This document shows positions 26,353-33,954 of a stretch of 54,462 nt of DNA, piece after piece. Below the pieces are notes generated by a model. The model was not told the origin of the DNA. It saw only the letters and a program-made list of their open reading frames with translations, and searched no databases. Numbering within the stretch: position 1 is the first letter of the stretch; each line of letters starts with the position of its first letter. A program made the position numbers and the translations under genes. The DNA comes from Lentisphaeria bacterium (GTDB taxonomy: Bacteria; Verrucomicrobiota; Lentisphaeria; Victivallales; Victivallaceae), in contig JAFVZN010000026.1 of the NCBI GenBank assembly GCA_017508135.1, positions 1-54,462 on the forward strand, given 5' to 3'.

Positions 26353-29300
26353 ATGAATACACACTACAAATATGATGACAGCGGGGCTGAGATCGCCGGT
26401 TCTTTTGAATATTTCAACCGGGTATTGTACGGCGGACATGAAAAGGATGACGTTCAGGAACGCTTCTTCACCTTCGCCGGAGATACGCCGGTATTTATGG
26501 GCGCGGTCAGTGATTTTACCCGGGATACCTGGTGTTATCAGGCGAAAAACGGTGTGCTGAAAAGCGGGCTGGCGTTGACCCCCGGCCATGTGGAAGGCGG
26601 GGCAAAGGATAACTTTTCATTGTGGTTCCACCGGTCAAATGATATTTTTGCGCGGTGGCACAACGGGTATATGAGTTATGAATTGAGCCGGTTCTCGCCC
26701 TATTTCCCGGATGTCAAGGTGAAGATGGCGGTTTATCCGTTGAATCCCGGAGACGGATACGCTGTGGAATATGAGATATCCAGCGACCAGCGGGTGATCT
26801 TTTGCGCTGGTTTCGGCGGGATAACACCGTTCTTCGGGCGGTTTGAGTATCATAACTCCGCGCAGAAAGAGTTCTCCTGCGATGACTGCAAGGATAATCA
26901 CGCCACGCTTACTGAACATGGAGCCGTTATCACGGGGCCGTGCGATACCGTTTTGCAGATCGGCGATACGCTGGGATGTGTATACGAACTTGACGGCGCA
27001 CCGGCGATGACTGAGGCGCATCCGTCAATGTTTCTGACTGCGCACGGGGAAGGGGAGCCGGTGGTGGTGAAGCTTTCCCGCGAGATCGCGCCGGGCGGGG
27101 TGTTGAAAGGGAGGATCGTGGTCATCCGCAATGACAATAGCGGCTTGCTGAAAAAATATCTTTCCATGCCGGATCTGGGAAGATTTTTGCGGAATCAGGC
27201 GCGGAAAAAGTTTTCCGGGAGGGGATTGCATACTCCCGATGGAGCGTTGAACTCCATTTTTAAAGATTTGATCATCGCGCAGGATGCCGCCTTCCACGGA
27301 CGGAGCTTTTATCACGGAGCGGTCGGCTATCATGCGCCGTTTCTGGGGTGGCGCGCTTGGTATGCTCCGACATTGCTCGGATGGGATGAACGGGTAAAGA
27401 GGGCGATCAACAGCCATTTCGATACGATAATGCGTTCCGGCGGTGAAGAAAAAGTGTGGTGGGACGGCGGCGACCGCCCCGATCTTGACCATGAAGGTAC
27501 TCAGTATCACCATCTGGAAAATTCGCACGGTTTCCTCCCCGCGCTTCTCCATCGCAACGACATCTACGATATGCAGGAGGTCGCGCTGGATATGACACTG
27601 CACTATCTGGAATATTCCGGTGATATGGAAACTGCCGCAAGGATCATCGACCGTATCGACGAGATGCTGGATTGGGAGGAGCGGATACTTGATCCGGATG
27701 GCGACGGACTTTATCAGAACTTTCTCAACACCTGGATATCCGACGGACACAGTTACAACGGCGGAGCGTGTGCGCAGGCGAGCTGTTACAACTTCCGCGC
27801 GAACCGTATTGCCGGGCGCATCGCTGAAAAGCTGAACCGTCCGGAGCTGGCTGAGAAATTTTCCGATCGGGCGGCAAAGATAAAAGCCGCGTTCAATGTC
27901 CGCATCTGGCAGGAGAAATCCGGAGTGCCTGCCGAATTTATCGACACCATCGGCAACAGGCTGGTTCATGCTTCGCCGGAGTTGTCCACTCTTTATCTGG
28001 CATCGGAATGTGAGATAATTGATGAATTTTACCGGAATTACCGCAGTTTGTGTTTCGCTGAAAGAGAGATCAAAAGTGTGACCAGTGCCATCCGGAAAGG
28101 ACGGTTGTACTACTCGTCCAACTGGCTGCCGAAAAAATATTCAACCTGCGGAATATTCCCCGCTGAAAATGCGGCACTGGCATTGGCGTTTTACCGGAAC
28201 TTCCGGAAAGATAAGGCGTTCGAGATCATCGAAGCATTGATCGACGGATTTGAATTATCCATGCACCCCGGAGCGATCTCCCATGTCTTTACGCCGCTGG
28301 GCGGGGAAGATGGCGGCGATCTTGATTTTACCGATGTCAGCAGTTGTATATTGCGGGTGCTGATCGAAGGTATGTGGGGATGGCAGAGAGCCGACAGCGG
28401 AAGTGTTACGGTGGTCGCGCCGCAGCTGCCGGATAAGTGGAACGGATGCTGTATCACACTTCCGGGATTCAGCGGAAGTTTCCATGCCGGAATTGCGGCA
28501 GATGCTTACAGCTTCACGCTGAAAGCTGATGGCAATAAGAAACAGTTCATCCTGCCGCTGCGTTCAGCGGCACTGGATGGCGTGATGCTCAACGGCAGTG
28601 AAGTTGAATACAAGACAATGGCACTTCCCGGAGGCGCGGCGGTCATGATCGAATGCTCCGGAGGCTGGGAGAAGTTCGATTTTGAAATCTTCTATGGGGA
28701 AAGAGAACTCTTCCCCGCGTTGAGCGTTGCCGAAATGACCGTTTATCCCGGAAATATCGTGGAACTGCCCGTGCGCAACGGAAAAGTTCTCCGCGTGGAT
28801 GACCCCGGTCGCGTGCTGGAAGAACTCGATGGCGGCGTTTACCGTGTCGGAGAACATCCCGATGGTATAGCTGATATCTTTATACTTGCTGAGAGTTCCG
28901 GAGGCGTTGAGGTACTGCTGCCGCTGGCATTGAAAATCCGGAATCTTGTGCCGGCAACAGTGCCGGAGCCGGAAAAAGAGTATGAGTTTGTCGATATTGA
29001 AAAATATTGCAATGCGGCATTGACCGCCATCCATGAGCAGGATTTCTGCTCTCCGCGTCCGGAGGGGTATTCCATCGGTATGCGGAAGAATGGACGTTAC
29101 GCGTGGGAGTGGAACCACTTCGGACATAATGCGGTCAAGGTGGACGATTCCGTATTGCGCAACTCCGGAGGCAGTGTAAAAACCCCGCGCGGAGCAAAAT
29201 TCAAAGTCTGTTCCGGAAAGGAAAATGCGGTCACCGTTTCCATCTGGGATAATTTCCCCACCCGGAGCGTGATCCCGCTTCCGGGAAAGGCGGCAAGCCG

Positions 29301-29601
29301 GGTCAAAGTGCTGTTGTGCGGTACGACCAATGCCATGCAGAGCCGGGTGGTCAATGGTAAGTTGACCGTGATATGTGCCGATGGCAGACGGAAGTGTCTG
29401 GAATTGGTTCATCCGGTCAATTTTGATGATTTTCTGGTACCGGCACTGCAGCAGGAGTTTGAATATTTCTATATCGGAGAGGGAACCCACGCGATCGTGG
29501 CGGAGATCCTGCTGGAACCGGGGATGGTGCCGCAGGAACTGGAAATCGAAGCGGTCGCCAATGAGGTGATAATTTCGATACTTGGAGTATCCTGCTGCTG
29601 A
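26353..29601 (+). CDS. Large glycosidase-like protein (six-hairpin fold), probably cytoplasmic
   Basis: A 1082-residue protein that I take to be a glycoside hydrolase of the six-hairpin (alpha/alpha)6 type, perhaps the DUF4450 group; the family name is tentative. Residues 1-about 290 form a beta-rich N-terminal domain. The barrel (about 300-700) has WWDGGDRPDLDHEGTQYHH, HYLEYSGDMETAARIID and DPDGDGLYQNFLNTWISDG segments rich in acidic residues, and NAALALAFYRNF; the catalytic acids cannot be fixed. Beta domains make up the rest. No signal peptide is visible from the chosen ATG (26353), in contrast to the secreted DUF4838 proteins in this window, so it may act on imported oligosaccharides. The neighbours (oxidoreductase, isomerase) fit sugar breakdown. 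Confidence 0.65.
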   Translation: MNTHYKYDDSGAEIAGSFEYFNRVLYGGHEKDDVQERFFTFAGDTPVFMGAVSDFTRDTWCYQAKNGVLKSGLALTPGHVEGGAKDNFSLWFHRSNDIFARWHNGYMSYELSRFSPYFPDVKVKMAVYPLNPGDGYAVEYEISSDQRVIFCAGFGGITPFFGRFEYHNSAQKEFSCDDCKDNHATLTEHGAVITGPCDTVLQIGDTLGCVYELDGAPAMTEAHPSMFLTAHGEGEPVVVKLSREIAPGGVLKGRIVVIRNDNSGLLKKYLSMPDLGRFLRNQARKKFSGRGLHTPDGALNSIFKDLIIAQDAAFHGRSFYHGAVGYHAPFLGWRAWYAPTLLGWDERVKRAINSHFDTIMRSGGEEKVWWDGGDRPDLDHEGTQYHHLENSHGFLPALLHRNDIYDMQEVALDMTLHYLEYSGDMETAARIIDRIDEMLDWEERILDPDGDGLYQNFLNTWISDGHSYNGGACAQASCYNFRANRIAGRIAEKLNRPELAEKFSDRAAKIKAAFNVRIWQEKSGVPAEFIDTIGNRLVHASPELSTLYLASECEIIDEFYRNYRSLCFAEREIKSVTSAIRKGRLYYSSNWLPKKYSTCGIFPAENAALALAFYRNFRKDKAFEIIEALIDGFELSMHPGAISHVFTPLGGEDGGDLDFTDVSSCILRVLIEGMWGWQRADSGSVTVVAPQLPDKWNGCCITLPGFSGSFHAGIAADAYSFTLKADGNKKQFILPLRSAALDGVMLNGSEVEYKTMALPGGAAVMIECSGGWEKFDFEIFYGERELFPALSVAEMTVYPGNIVELPVRNGKVLRVDDPGRVLEELDGGVYRVGEHPDGIADIFILAESSGGVEVLLPLALKIRNLVPATVPEPEKEYEFVDIEKYCNAALTAIHEQDFCSPRPEGYSIGMRKNGRYAWEWNHFGHNAVKVDDSVLRNSGGSVKTPRGAKFKVCSGKENAVTVSIWDNFPTRSVIPLPGKAASRVKVLLCGTTNAMQSRVVNGKLTVICADGRRKCLELVHPVNFDDFLVPALQQEFEYFYIGEGTHAIVAEILLEPGMVPQELEIEAVANEVIISILGVSCC

Positions 29602-29605
29602 AAAA

Positions 29606-29642
29606 CAAAGGGCTGGCGGAGTATGTTTCCGACAGCCCTTTG
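29606..29642. terminator. Bidirectional terminator
   Basis: CAAAGGGCTG (29606-29615) and CAGCCCTTTG (29633-29642) form a perfect 10-bp stem with further pairing CGGA/TCCG inside. It lies between the convergent glycosidase-like and isomerase genes and can serve both. Confidence 0.8.
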
Positions 29643-29655
29643 AAATTGATAACGC

Positions 29656-30516
29656 TTATTTAAAGAGGCGGATCAAAGTTTCAATACCGATCTCGGTACC
29701 GGTAACGCAGTTTTCCGGACCTTCAAATTCCAGAGAAATACAGCCGTCATAACCGGAACGTTTCACGATATCCGCCAAAGCTCTGATATCCATCATTCCG
29801 TGACCGAGAATGGTGCCGCGGAGAAGGTTGCCGCTGCGGGTGCGTATCCAGCTGCCGCCGGGCTGGAAATCCGAAGGAGTGCGGCGGATAAAGTCCTTGA
29901 AGTGAACTTGAGCGGCAAGAGAGATATTGTTCAAAGTTCCGATCAGAGGGTCTTCATCGGCACAAAGAAAGTTGCCGACATCGAGAGTGGTGCGGTAGTT
30001 TTTGCGGTTGACGGTTTTTATCAACTGCTGGACACGCTCGCTGTTTTGAAAGAGGTAACCGTGGTTTTCAACGGAGAGAGTGATGCCGTACTTTGCAGCA
30101 TGATCTGCCAGAGCTCCGCAGCAATCAGCGACGACCGGAAGATCTTTTTCAAACTGTTCTCTTGTACACAGAGCCGCCTGACGGTTGCCGGCATCGCTGC
30201 GCATCAGAGGAACACCGAGGAAAGCTGCGCGCTCGACCATGCCTTTCATGCGTTCAAGTTCGGCGGCAACTGAGGCGGCATCGGGCTGGCAGAAGTTGGC
30301 GGCAACCGTGAAACTGGAAAGCATGATATTGCGTTCTTTGGCGCGGGAAATAAAGCGTTCCATCAAAGAGCGGTCCGAGGTATCGCACCACTTCCCGGGA
30401 GAAAATTCGATCTGCTCACCGTTGCGGTCAGCGACGAAATCGACCATATCCGGCAAATCCATCCGTCCGGCGATATACTCCCGGCAGAGACAATAAGTAC
30501 TGATTCCTATTTTCAT
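29656..30516 (-). CDS. Sugar phosphate isomerase/epimerase (xylose isomerase-like TIM barrel)
   Basis: A 286-residue AP endonuclease 2-type TIM barrel. Metal-binding residues appear in order: Glu in LSVENHG near 157, Asp in TLDVGNF near 185, His in QVHFKDF near 211 and Glu in SLEFEGPE near 266. Such proteins isomerise or epimerise keto sugars or inositol derivatives; the substrate is not readable. AAAGGG lies 7 bases before the ATG. Convergent with the glycosidase-like gene and divergent from panB. Confidence 0.85.
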   Translation of the reverse strand: MKIGISTYCLCREYIAGRMDLPDMVDFVADRNGEQIEFSPGKWCDTSDRSLMERFISRAKERNIMLSSFTVAANFCQPDAASVAAELERMKGMVERAAFLGVPLMRSDAGNRQAALCTREQFEKDLPVVADCCGALADHAAKYGITLSVENHGYLFQNSERVQQLIKTVNRKNYRTTLDVGNFLCADEDPLIGTLNNISLAAQVHFKDFIRRTPSDFQPGGSWIRTRSGNLLRGTILGHGMMDIRALADIVKRSGYDGCISLEFEGPENCVTGTEIGIETLIRLFK

Positions 30517-30563
30517 AAAGAAACCCTTTCTGTTGTTGGGTGATCAATTCTTTGTACTGCTTT

Positions 30564-30591
30564 AATATAGCACCGGAAAAATATTTTGCAC
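30564..30591 (-). promoter_or_regulatory. Candidate promoter of the isomerase gene
   Basis: Minus strand: GTGCAA (30591-30586), 16-bp spacer, TATATT (30569-30564). The -35 is one base off the TTGCAA seen elsewhere in this window. Confidence 0.5.
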
Positions 30592-30632
30592 CATGCAGAA
30601 TGATAAATTTTATAACTCTTGCCCGGAAAAAG

Positions 30633-30661
30633 TTGAAAAAATGGCGAAATCGGGGTATATT
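30633..30661 (+). promoter_or_regulatory. Promoter of panB
   Basis: TTGAAA (30633-30638), 17-bp spacer, TATATT (30656-30661), about 57 bases before panB. Confidence 0.8.
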
Positions 30662-30717
30662 AAACAACACAGACTGCTGTTGTACTGTTTCAACAGATGA
30701 AAGGAGAGTTCAGGTTT

Positions 30718-31518
30718 ATGAAAAAGACCACTGTCAGTTCTTTTGCCCGGCGCAAGGCCGCCGGAGAAAATATTGTGATGTGTACCGCTTACGATGCCCC
30801 GTTTGCCGGGTTCGCTTTCGCTGCCGGTATCGATATGATGCTCGTTGGCGATTCAGTAGGTACGACCGTTCTGGGCCATGACAGCACGCTTCCTGTGACC
30901 ATGGAAGATATCATCCGCCATACTCAGGCGGTCCGGCGCGGTGCTCCGGATGCTTTTCTCGTCGCCGATCTGCCGTTTATGAGTTACCAGTGTTCAATGG
31001 AAGATGGTCTCCGTAACGCCGGGCGTCTGCTCAAAGAAGCCGGTGCCGATTCCGTCAAACTCGAAGGCGGTGCTGAATACGCAGAACTTGTTTCCAAAAT
31101 GGTTTTAAGCGGTATCCCTGTCATGGGGCATATCGGCTTGATGCCTCAAAGCGTTCAAGTCCTGGGCGGCTACAAGGTGCAGGGCAGGGGCGATGCGGCG
31201 GTTGCCAAACTGATCGCCGATGCTCAGGCTTTGGAGGCGGCGGGAGCTTTTGCCATCGTATTGGAGTGTGTTCCTGAACCGGCGGCGGCGGAAGTTACCA
31301 AAGTTCTCAGCGTTCCCACCATCGGTATCGGTTCCGGACGTTTTTGTTCCGGACAAATTCAAGTTCTGCACGATCTTCTCGGGCTTCTTGCGTTCAAACC
31401 CAGGCACGCCGGACGTTATGCCGAAATCGGCGAACTGGTCAAATCGGCTCTGAAAAATTATTGTGATGATGTGAAAAACGGTACTTTCCCTGCGGAAGAT
31501 AATATTTTCACCAAGTGA
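30718..31518 (+). CDS. panB: 3-methyl-2-oxobutanoate hydroxymethyltransferase
   Basis: Makes ketopantoate from 2-oxoisovalerate and 5,10-methylene-tetrahydrofolate, the first committed step of pantothenate and coenzyme A synthesis. The 266 residues match the family: CTAYDAPFA near 21, LVGDSVGTTVLGHDSTLPVTM near 42-62, KLEGG near 113, GHIGLMPQS near 136 and LECVPEPAA with the catalytic Glu near 182, then TIGIGSGRFCSGQIQVLHDLLG. The start at 30718 follows AAAGGAGAG; an earlier ATG at 30697 lacks a ribosome binding site. No panC or panD lies beside it; the gene has its own promoter and terminator. Confidence 0.95.
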   Translation: MKKTTVSSFARRKAAGENIVMCTAYDAPFAGFAFAAGIDMMLVGDSVGTTVLGHDSTLPVTMEDIIRHTQAVRRGAPDAFLVADLPFMSYQCSMEDGLRNAGRLLKEAGADSVKLEGGAEYAELVSKMVLSGIPVMGHIGLMPQSVQVLGGYKVQGRGDAAVAKLIADAQALEAAGAFAIVLECVPEPAAAEVTKVLSVPTIGIGSGRFCSGQIQVLHDLLGLLAFKPRHAGRYAEIGELVKSALKNYCDDVKNGTFPAEDNIFTK

Positions 31519-31573
31519 CAATAGCCGTTTTTTATTCAGCCGGGCTGCGGCAAACGCTCCCGGAAACAAAATT

Positions 31574-31613
31574 ACTCCGCCTTTTCCGGAATGGGGGGGC
31601 GGAGTGTTTTTAT
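31574..31613. terminator. Terminator after panB, usable from both sides
   Basis: ACTCCGCC (31574-31581) pairs with GGCGGAGT (31598-31605), followed by GTTTTTATTT on the plus strand. On the minus strand it is followed by AATTTTGTTT, so it may also stop the transporter transcript. Confidence 0.8.
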
Positions 31614-31660
31614 TTAACGGCAAAAAAGAAAGCTCTGCTGCAATCGGCTGTTTATTCTTC

Positions 31661-32533
31661 TCAGGATCGTTTTTGGCGCGCGGGGATCTGTACCAGCAGG
31701 ACGGCGGCAAAGATGATGGCGCAACCGGTCAGATTCTGCAGCGAATAGCGTTCTCCAAGCAGCCACCAGCCCCAGATCACGGCAAATACCGATGCCGTAC
31801 TCAACACGATGGATGCGGTAGCCGGATGCACATATTTCTGTGCCGCCACCTGTACGGTGCAGGCAAAACCGATGGCAATGAGACCGCAGTAGAGCAACGG
31901 TCTGGTCGTGGCGGTGATGCTTGCCCAGGAACAGCTTTCTCCAGCCAGCAGTGCGGCGATCCCGGAAATCACTGCAACGGTAAAAAATTGCACCGCCGCC
32001 AGCTGCAACGCATCGGCATCCGGGGCAAATTTTGCTATCGCAATAAACTGGAACGCAAAGAACAGCGCGCATAACAGCATAAGAAAATCTCCGGTATTGC
32101 CGATGCTGCCCAGGGTCCCATCGGAACAGAGCAGGAACGCTCCCAGTACCGAAAGCAGTGAGGCTGTCCAGATTTTCCAATCAGATTTTTTCCGGATGAA
32201 CACTCCTATTACCGGGATCATAATGACGTAAAGTGCCGTCAGAAATCCCGCTTTTCCGGCGGTGGTGTAGAGCAAGCCGAACTGTTGCAGTATTTCGCCT
32301 CCGGCAAGGCAGACACCGCAGGCAATGCCGCCGGTAAACAGTTTTTTATCCGGACGTTTCCGCATATAGAAAATCACCGGCAGCAGCATCAGACTCCCGA
32401 GCAGATAGCGCAGAAACACAAAGTACAGCGGCTGCATCGTATTCATCGCATCCGCCTGTGCGGAATAGGACAATCCCCAGATCACTGCCGTAAGAAGCAG
32501 TGCCGATGTGGCATAAATATTTGACAATTTCAT
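31661..32533 (-). CDS. DMT superfamily (EamA) transporter
   Basis: A 290-residue membrane protein with ten predicted helices arranged as two EamA repeats (about 8-130 and 145-285), as in drug/metabolite transporters. The first helix AVIWGLSYSAQ and the end of repeat two, TASVFAVIWGWWLLGERYSLQNLTG, are typical. It probably exports or imports a small metabolite such as an amino acid; the substrate cannot be told. Single gene with its own promoter, read convergently to panB. Confidence 0.88.
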   Translation of the reverse strand: MKLSNIYATSALLLTAVIWGLSYSAQADAMNTMQPLYFVFLRYLLGSLMLLPVIFYMRKRPDKKLFTGGIACGVCLAGGEILQQFGLLYTTAGKAGFLTALYVIMIPVIGVFIRKKSDWKIWTASLLSVLGAFLLCSDGTLGSIGNTGDFLMLLCALFFAFQFIAIAKFAPDADALQLAAVQFFTVAVISGIAALLAGESCSWASITATTRPLLYCGLIAIGFACTVQVAAQKYVHPATASIVLSTASVFAVIWGWWLLGERYSLQNLTGCAIIFAAVLLVQIPARQKRS

Positions 32534-32583
32534 ATAGAAGTACCGTCGTTATTTTTCTGAAATAATTTGAGTCTATCTCATAT

Positions 32584-32619
32584 AATATACTTCTTTTTAA
32601 TGAAAATTGCAAGCAATTT
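32584..32619 (-). promoter_or_regulatory. Promoter of the EamA transporter gene with overlapping palindrome
   Basis: Minus strand: TTGCAA (32612-32607), 17-bp spacer, TATATT (32589-32584). AAATTGC (32604-32610) and GCAATTT (32613-32619) form an inverted repeat across the -35 box, a possible operator. Confidence 0.7.
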
Positions 32620-32667
32620 CCGGTATTGCCTGCCGGAGATCATGGGCTGAAAATTCTGTTCGGGATA

Positions 32668-32710
32668 TTGACAAATTTTAAAATGGGATTATATTATCAC
32701 ACCGTGTGAT
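32668..32710 (+). promoter_or_regulatory. Promoter and 15-bp palindrome before the LRR gene
   Basis: TTGACA (32668-32673), 16-bp spacer, TATATT (32690-32695), directly followed by the perfect palindrome ATCACAC-C-GTGTGAT (32696-32710). The palindrome sits where transcription should begin, a classic repressor position, and reaches into the first possible start codon. Confidence 0.6.
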
Positions 32711-33908
32711 ATACGGCACAAAATTGCGTTTGTTGTGGATAGCAGGTGGTAGTTTGTTTTATCCGGACGGTTTCGATCCGGAAGGTTGCTTTATTCCTGA
32801 AAACAGAAAAATTATGATCGGTGAAAATTCGGCATCTCCGGTTCAGACGGTTCGTCTCTCCCGGTATAACGAGGCGGTTCCCAACGGCAGGATCGCGCCT
32901 GAAAGGATCGCTGACGGAATGGCGTTCAGCGAAGATATGGTTATTCTGCTGAAATGTGTCGACCGCAGTATTACTGAAGCCATTGTCCCTCCGGGCGTGA
33001 AATATATTGCCGACAGGGCTTTTTTTGATTGTTCACATTTGATGCAGGTGGTTATTCCGGACAGCGTTATCGCGATCGGCAACAGTGCTTTTGCTCAGTG
33101 TCAGGCGTTGAACATGGTCACTTTGCCGGAAGATATTACGGTGATCGGGGAGGCGGCGTTCCGGGATTGTACACGATTGGAGTCTGTCGTTTTTGACAGA
33201 ACCGGGAACGGGATGCCGGCAAATGCGCGTGCAATGGCACGGATATGCAGCTTTGCCTTTTCCGGATGTCTGCTTTTGGGCAGTATAAGTGTGCCGGATG
33301 ACGTTTATGAGATCGGTTGTTCGGCGTTTGAAGGATGCAGGGCGTTGTCGGAAATCGCTCTTCCCCGCGCTTTGAGCAGGATAGGTGAGGATGCCTTTGC
33401 CGGATGCGTGAGTTTGACGGAGTTTATCATTCCGGATGGCGTTGCGCGTATTGAACCGTGGACGTTTTACAATTGTACCGCGCTGAGTCATGTTTATATT
33501 CCGCAAGGAGTCGTGTCTATCGGTGAATCGGCGTTTGAGGCGTGTCCCGGTTTGAGTGAGATAAAAATACCTTCCAGTGTTGTCAGCATCGACCCGCTGG
33601 CATTCGGCAGAGTGGATGAGCGTCTGGCCGGATCGGTTGAAGCGGCACGTCGCGCCGCCGAAACGGCGGAGGATGATTTCTGTCTGGACATGTCGTTGAT
33701 AACTGCCGGATGTATCGCTGCCGGTGTGATCGCGGGCCGCAACATCCGGGATGATGATGACGATTATTATGATCGTTACGGCGGCAGCGATGATGATTGT
33801 TATGATTGTTACGGCGGCGATGATGACGACGATAATGACGACGGTTATGATTGCTGTGACATCGACGATTGCGATGATTGCGACGACTGCTTTGAAGAAC
33901 GTTTCTGA
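32706..33908 (+). CDS. BspA-type leucine-rich repeat (LRR_5) protein with Asp/Tyr/Cys tail
   Basis: A protein of up to 400 residues. The start is uncertain: the GTG at 32706 lies only 11 bases after the -10 box, so it would be nearly leaderless; a TTG near 32754 (after AGGTGG) or the ATG at 32815 are alternatives. Residues about 90-300 hold seven or so repeats of about 23 residues with the LRR_5 pattern (IPDSVIAIGNSAFAQCQAL, IPQGVVSIGESAFEACPGL). Around 332-346 is a short hydrophobic stretch, then a tail of about 50 residues almost entirely Asp, Tyr, Gly and Cys. No signal peptide is visible. BspA-type proteins often mediate binding; the tail suggests metal binding. Function unknown. Confidence 0.75.
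   Translation: MIYGTKLRLLWIAGGSLFYPDGFDPEGCFIPENRKIMIGENSASPVQTVRLSRYNEAVPNGRIAPERIADGMAFSEDMVILLKCVDRSITEAIVPPGVKYIADRAFFDCSHLMQVVIPDSVIAIGNSAFAQCQALNMVTLPEDITVIGEAAFRDCTRLESVVFDRTGNGMPANARAMARICSFAFSGCLLLGSISVPDDVYEIGCSAFEGCRALSEIALPRALSRIGEDAFAGCVSLTEFIIPDGVARIEPWTFYNCTALSHVYIPQGVVSIGESAFEACPGLSEIKIPSSVVSIDPLAFGRVDERLAGSVEAARRAAETAEDDFCLDMSLITAGCIAAGVIAGRNIRDDDDDYYDRYGGSDDDCYDCYGGDDDDDNDDGYDCCDIDDCDDCDDCFEERF
33748..33900 (+). repeat. GAT/GAC-rich simple-sequence tract inside the LRR gene
   Basis: Low-complexity coding DNA made of GATGATGAC, GATTGTTATGATTG and GGCGGC blocks encoding the D/Y/C/G tail of the LRR protein. Such tracts change length easily by slippage, so tail length may vary between strains. 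Confidence 0.6.
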
Positions 33909-33918
33909 GCGGGAAATG

Positions 33919-33954
33919 ATCCGCCGGAATGCGTTTGGGGCATCAACGGCGGAT
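33919..33954. terminator. Hairpin between LRR and rhamnosidase-like genes
   Basis: ATCCGCCG (33919-33926) and CGGCGGAT (33947-33954) can pair. It overlaps the stop codon of the rhamnosidase-like gene at 33943 and lacks a T-run, so termination is uncertain. Confidence 0.4.
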
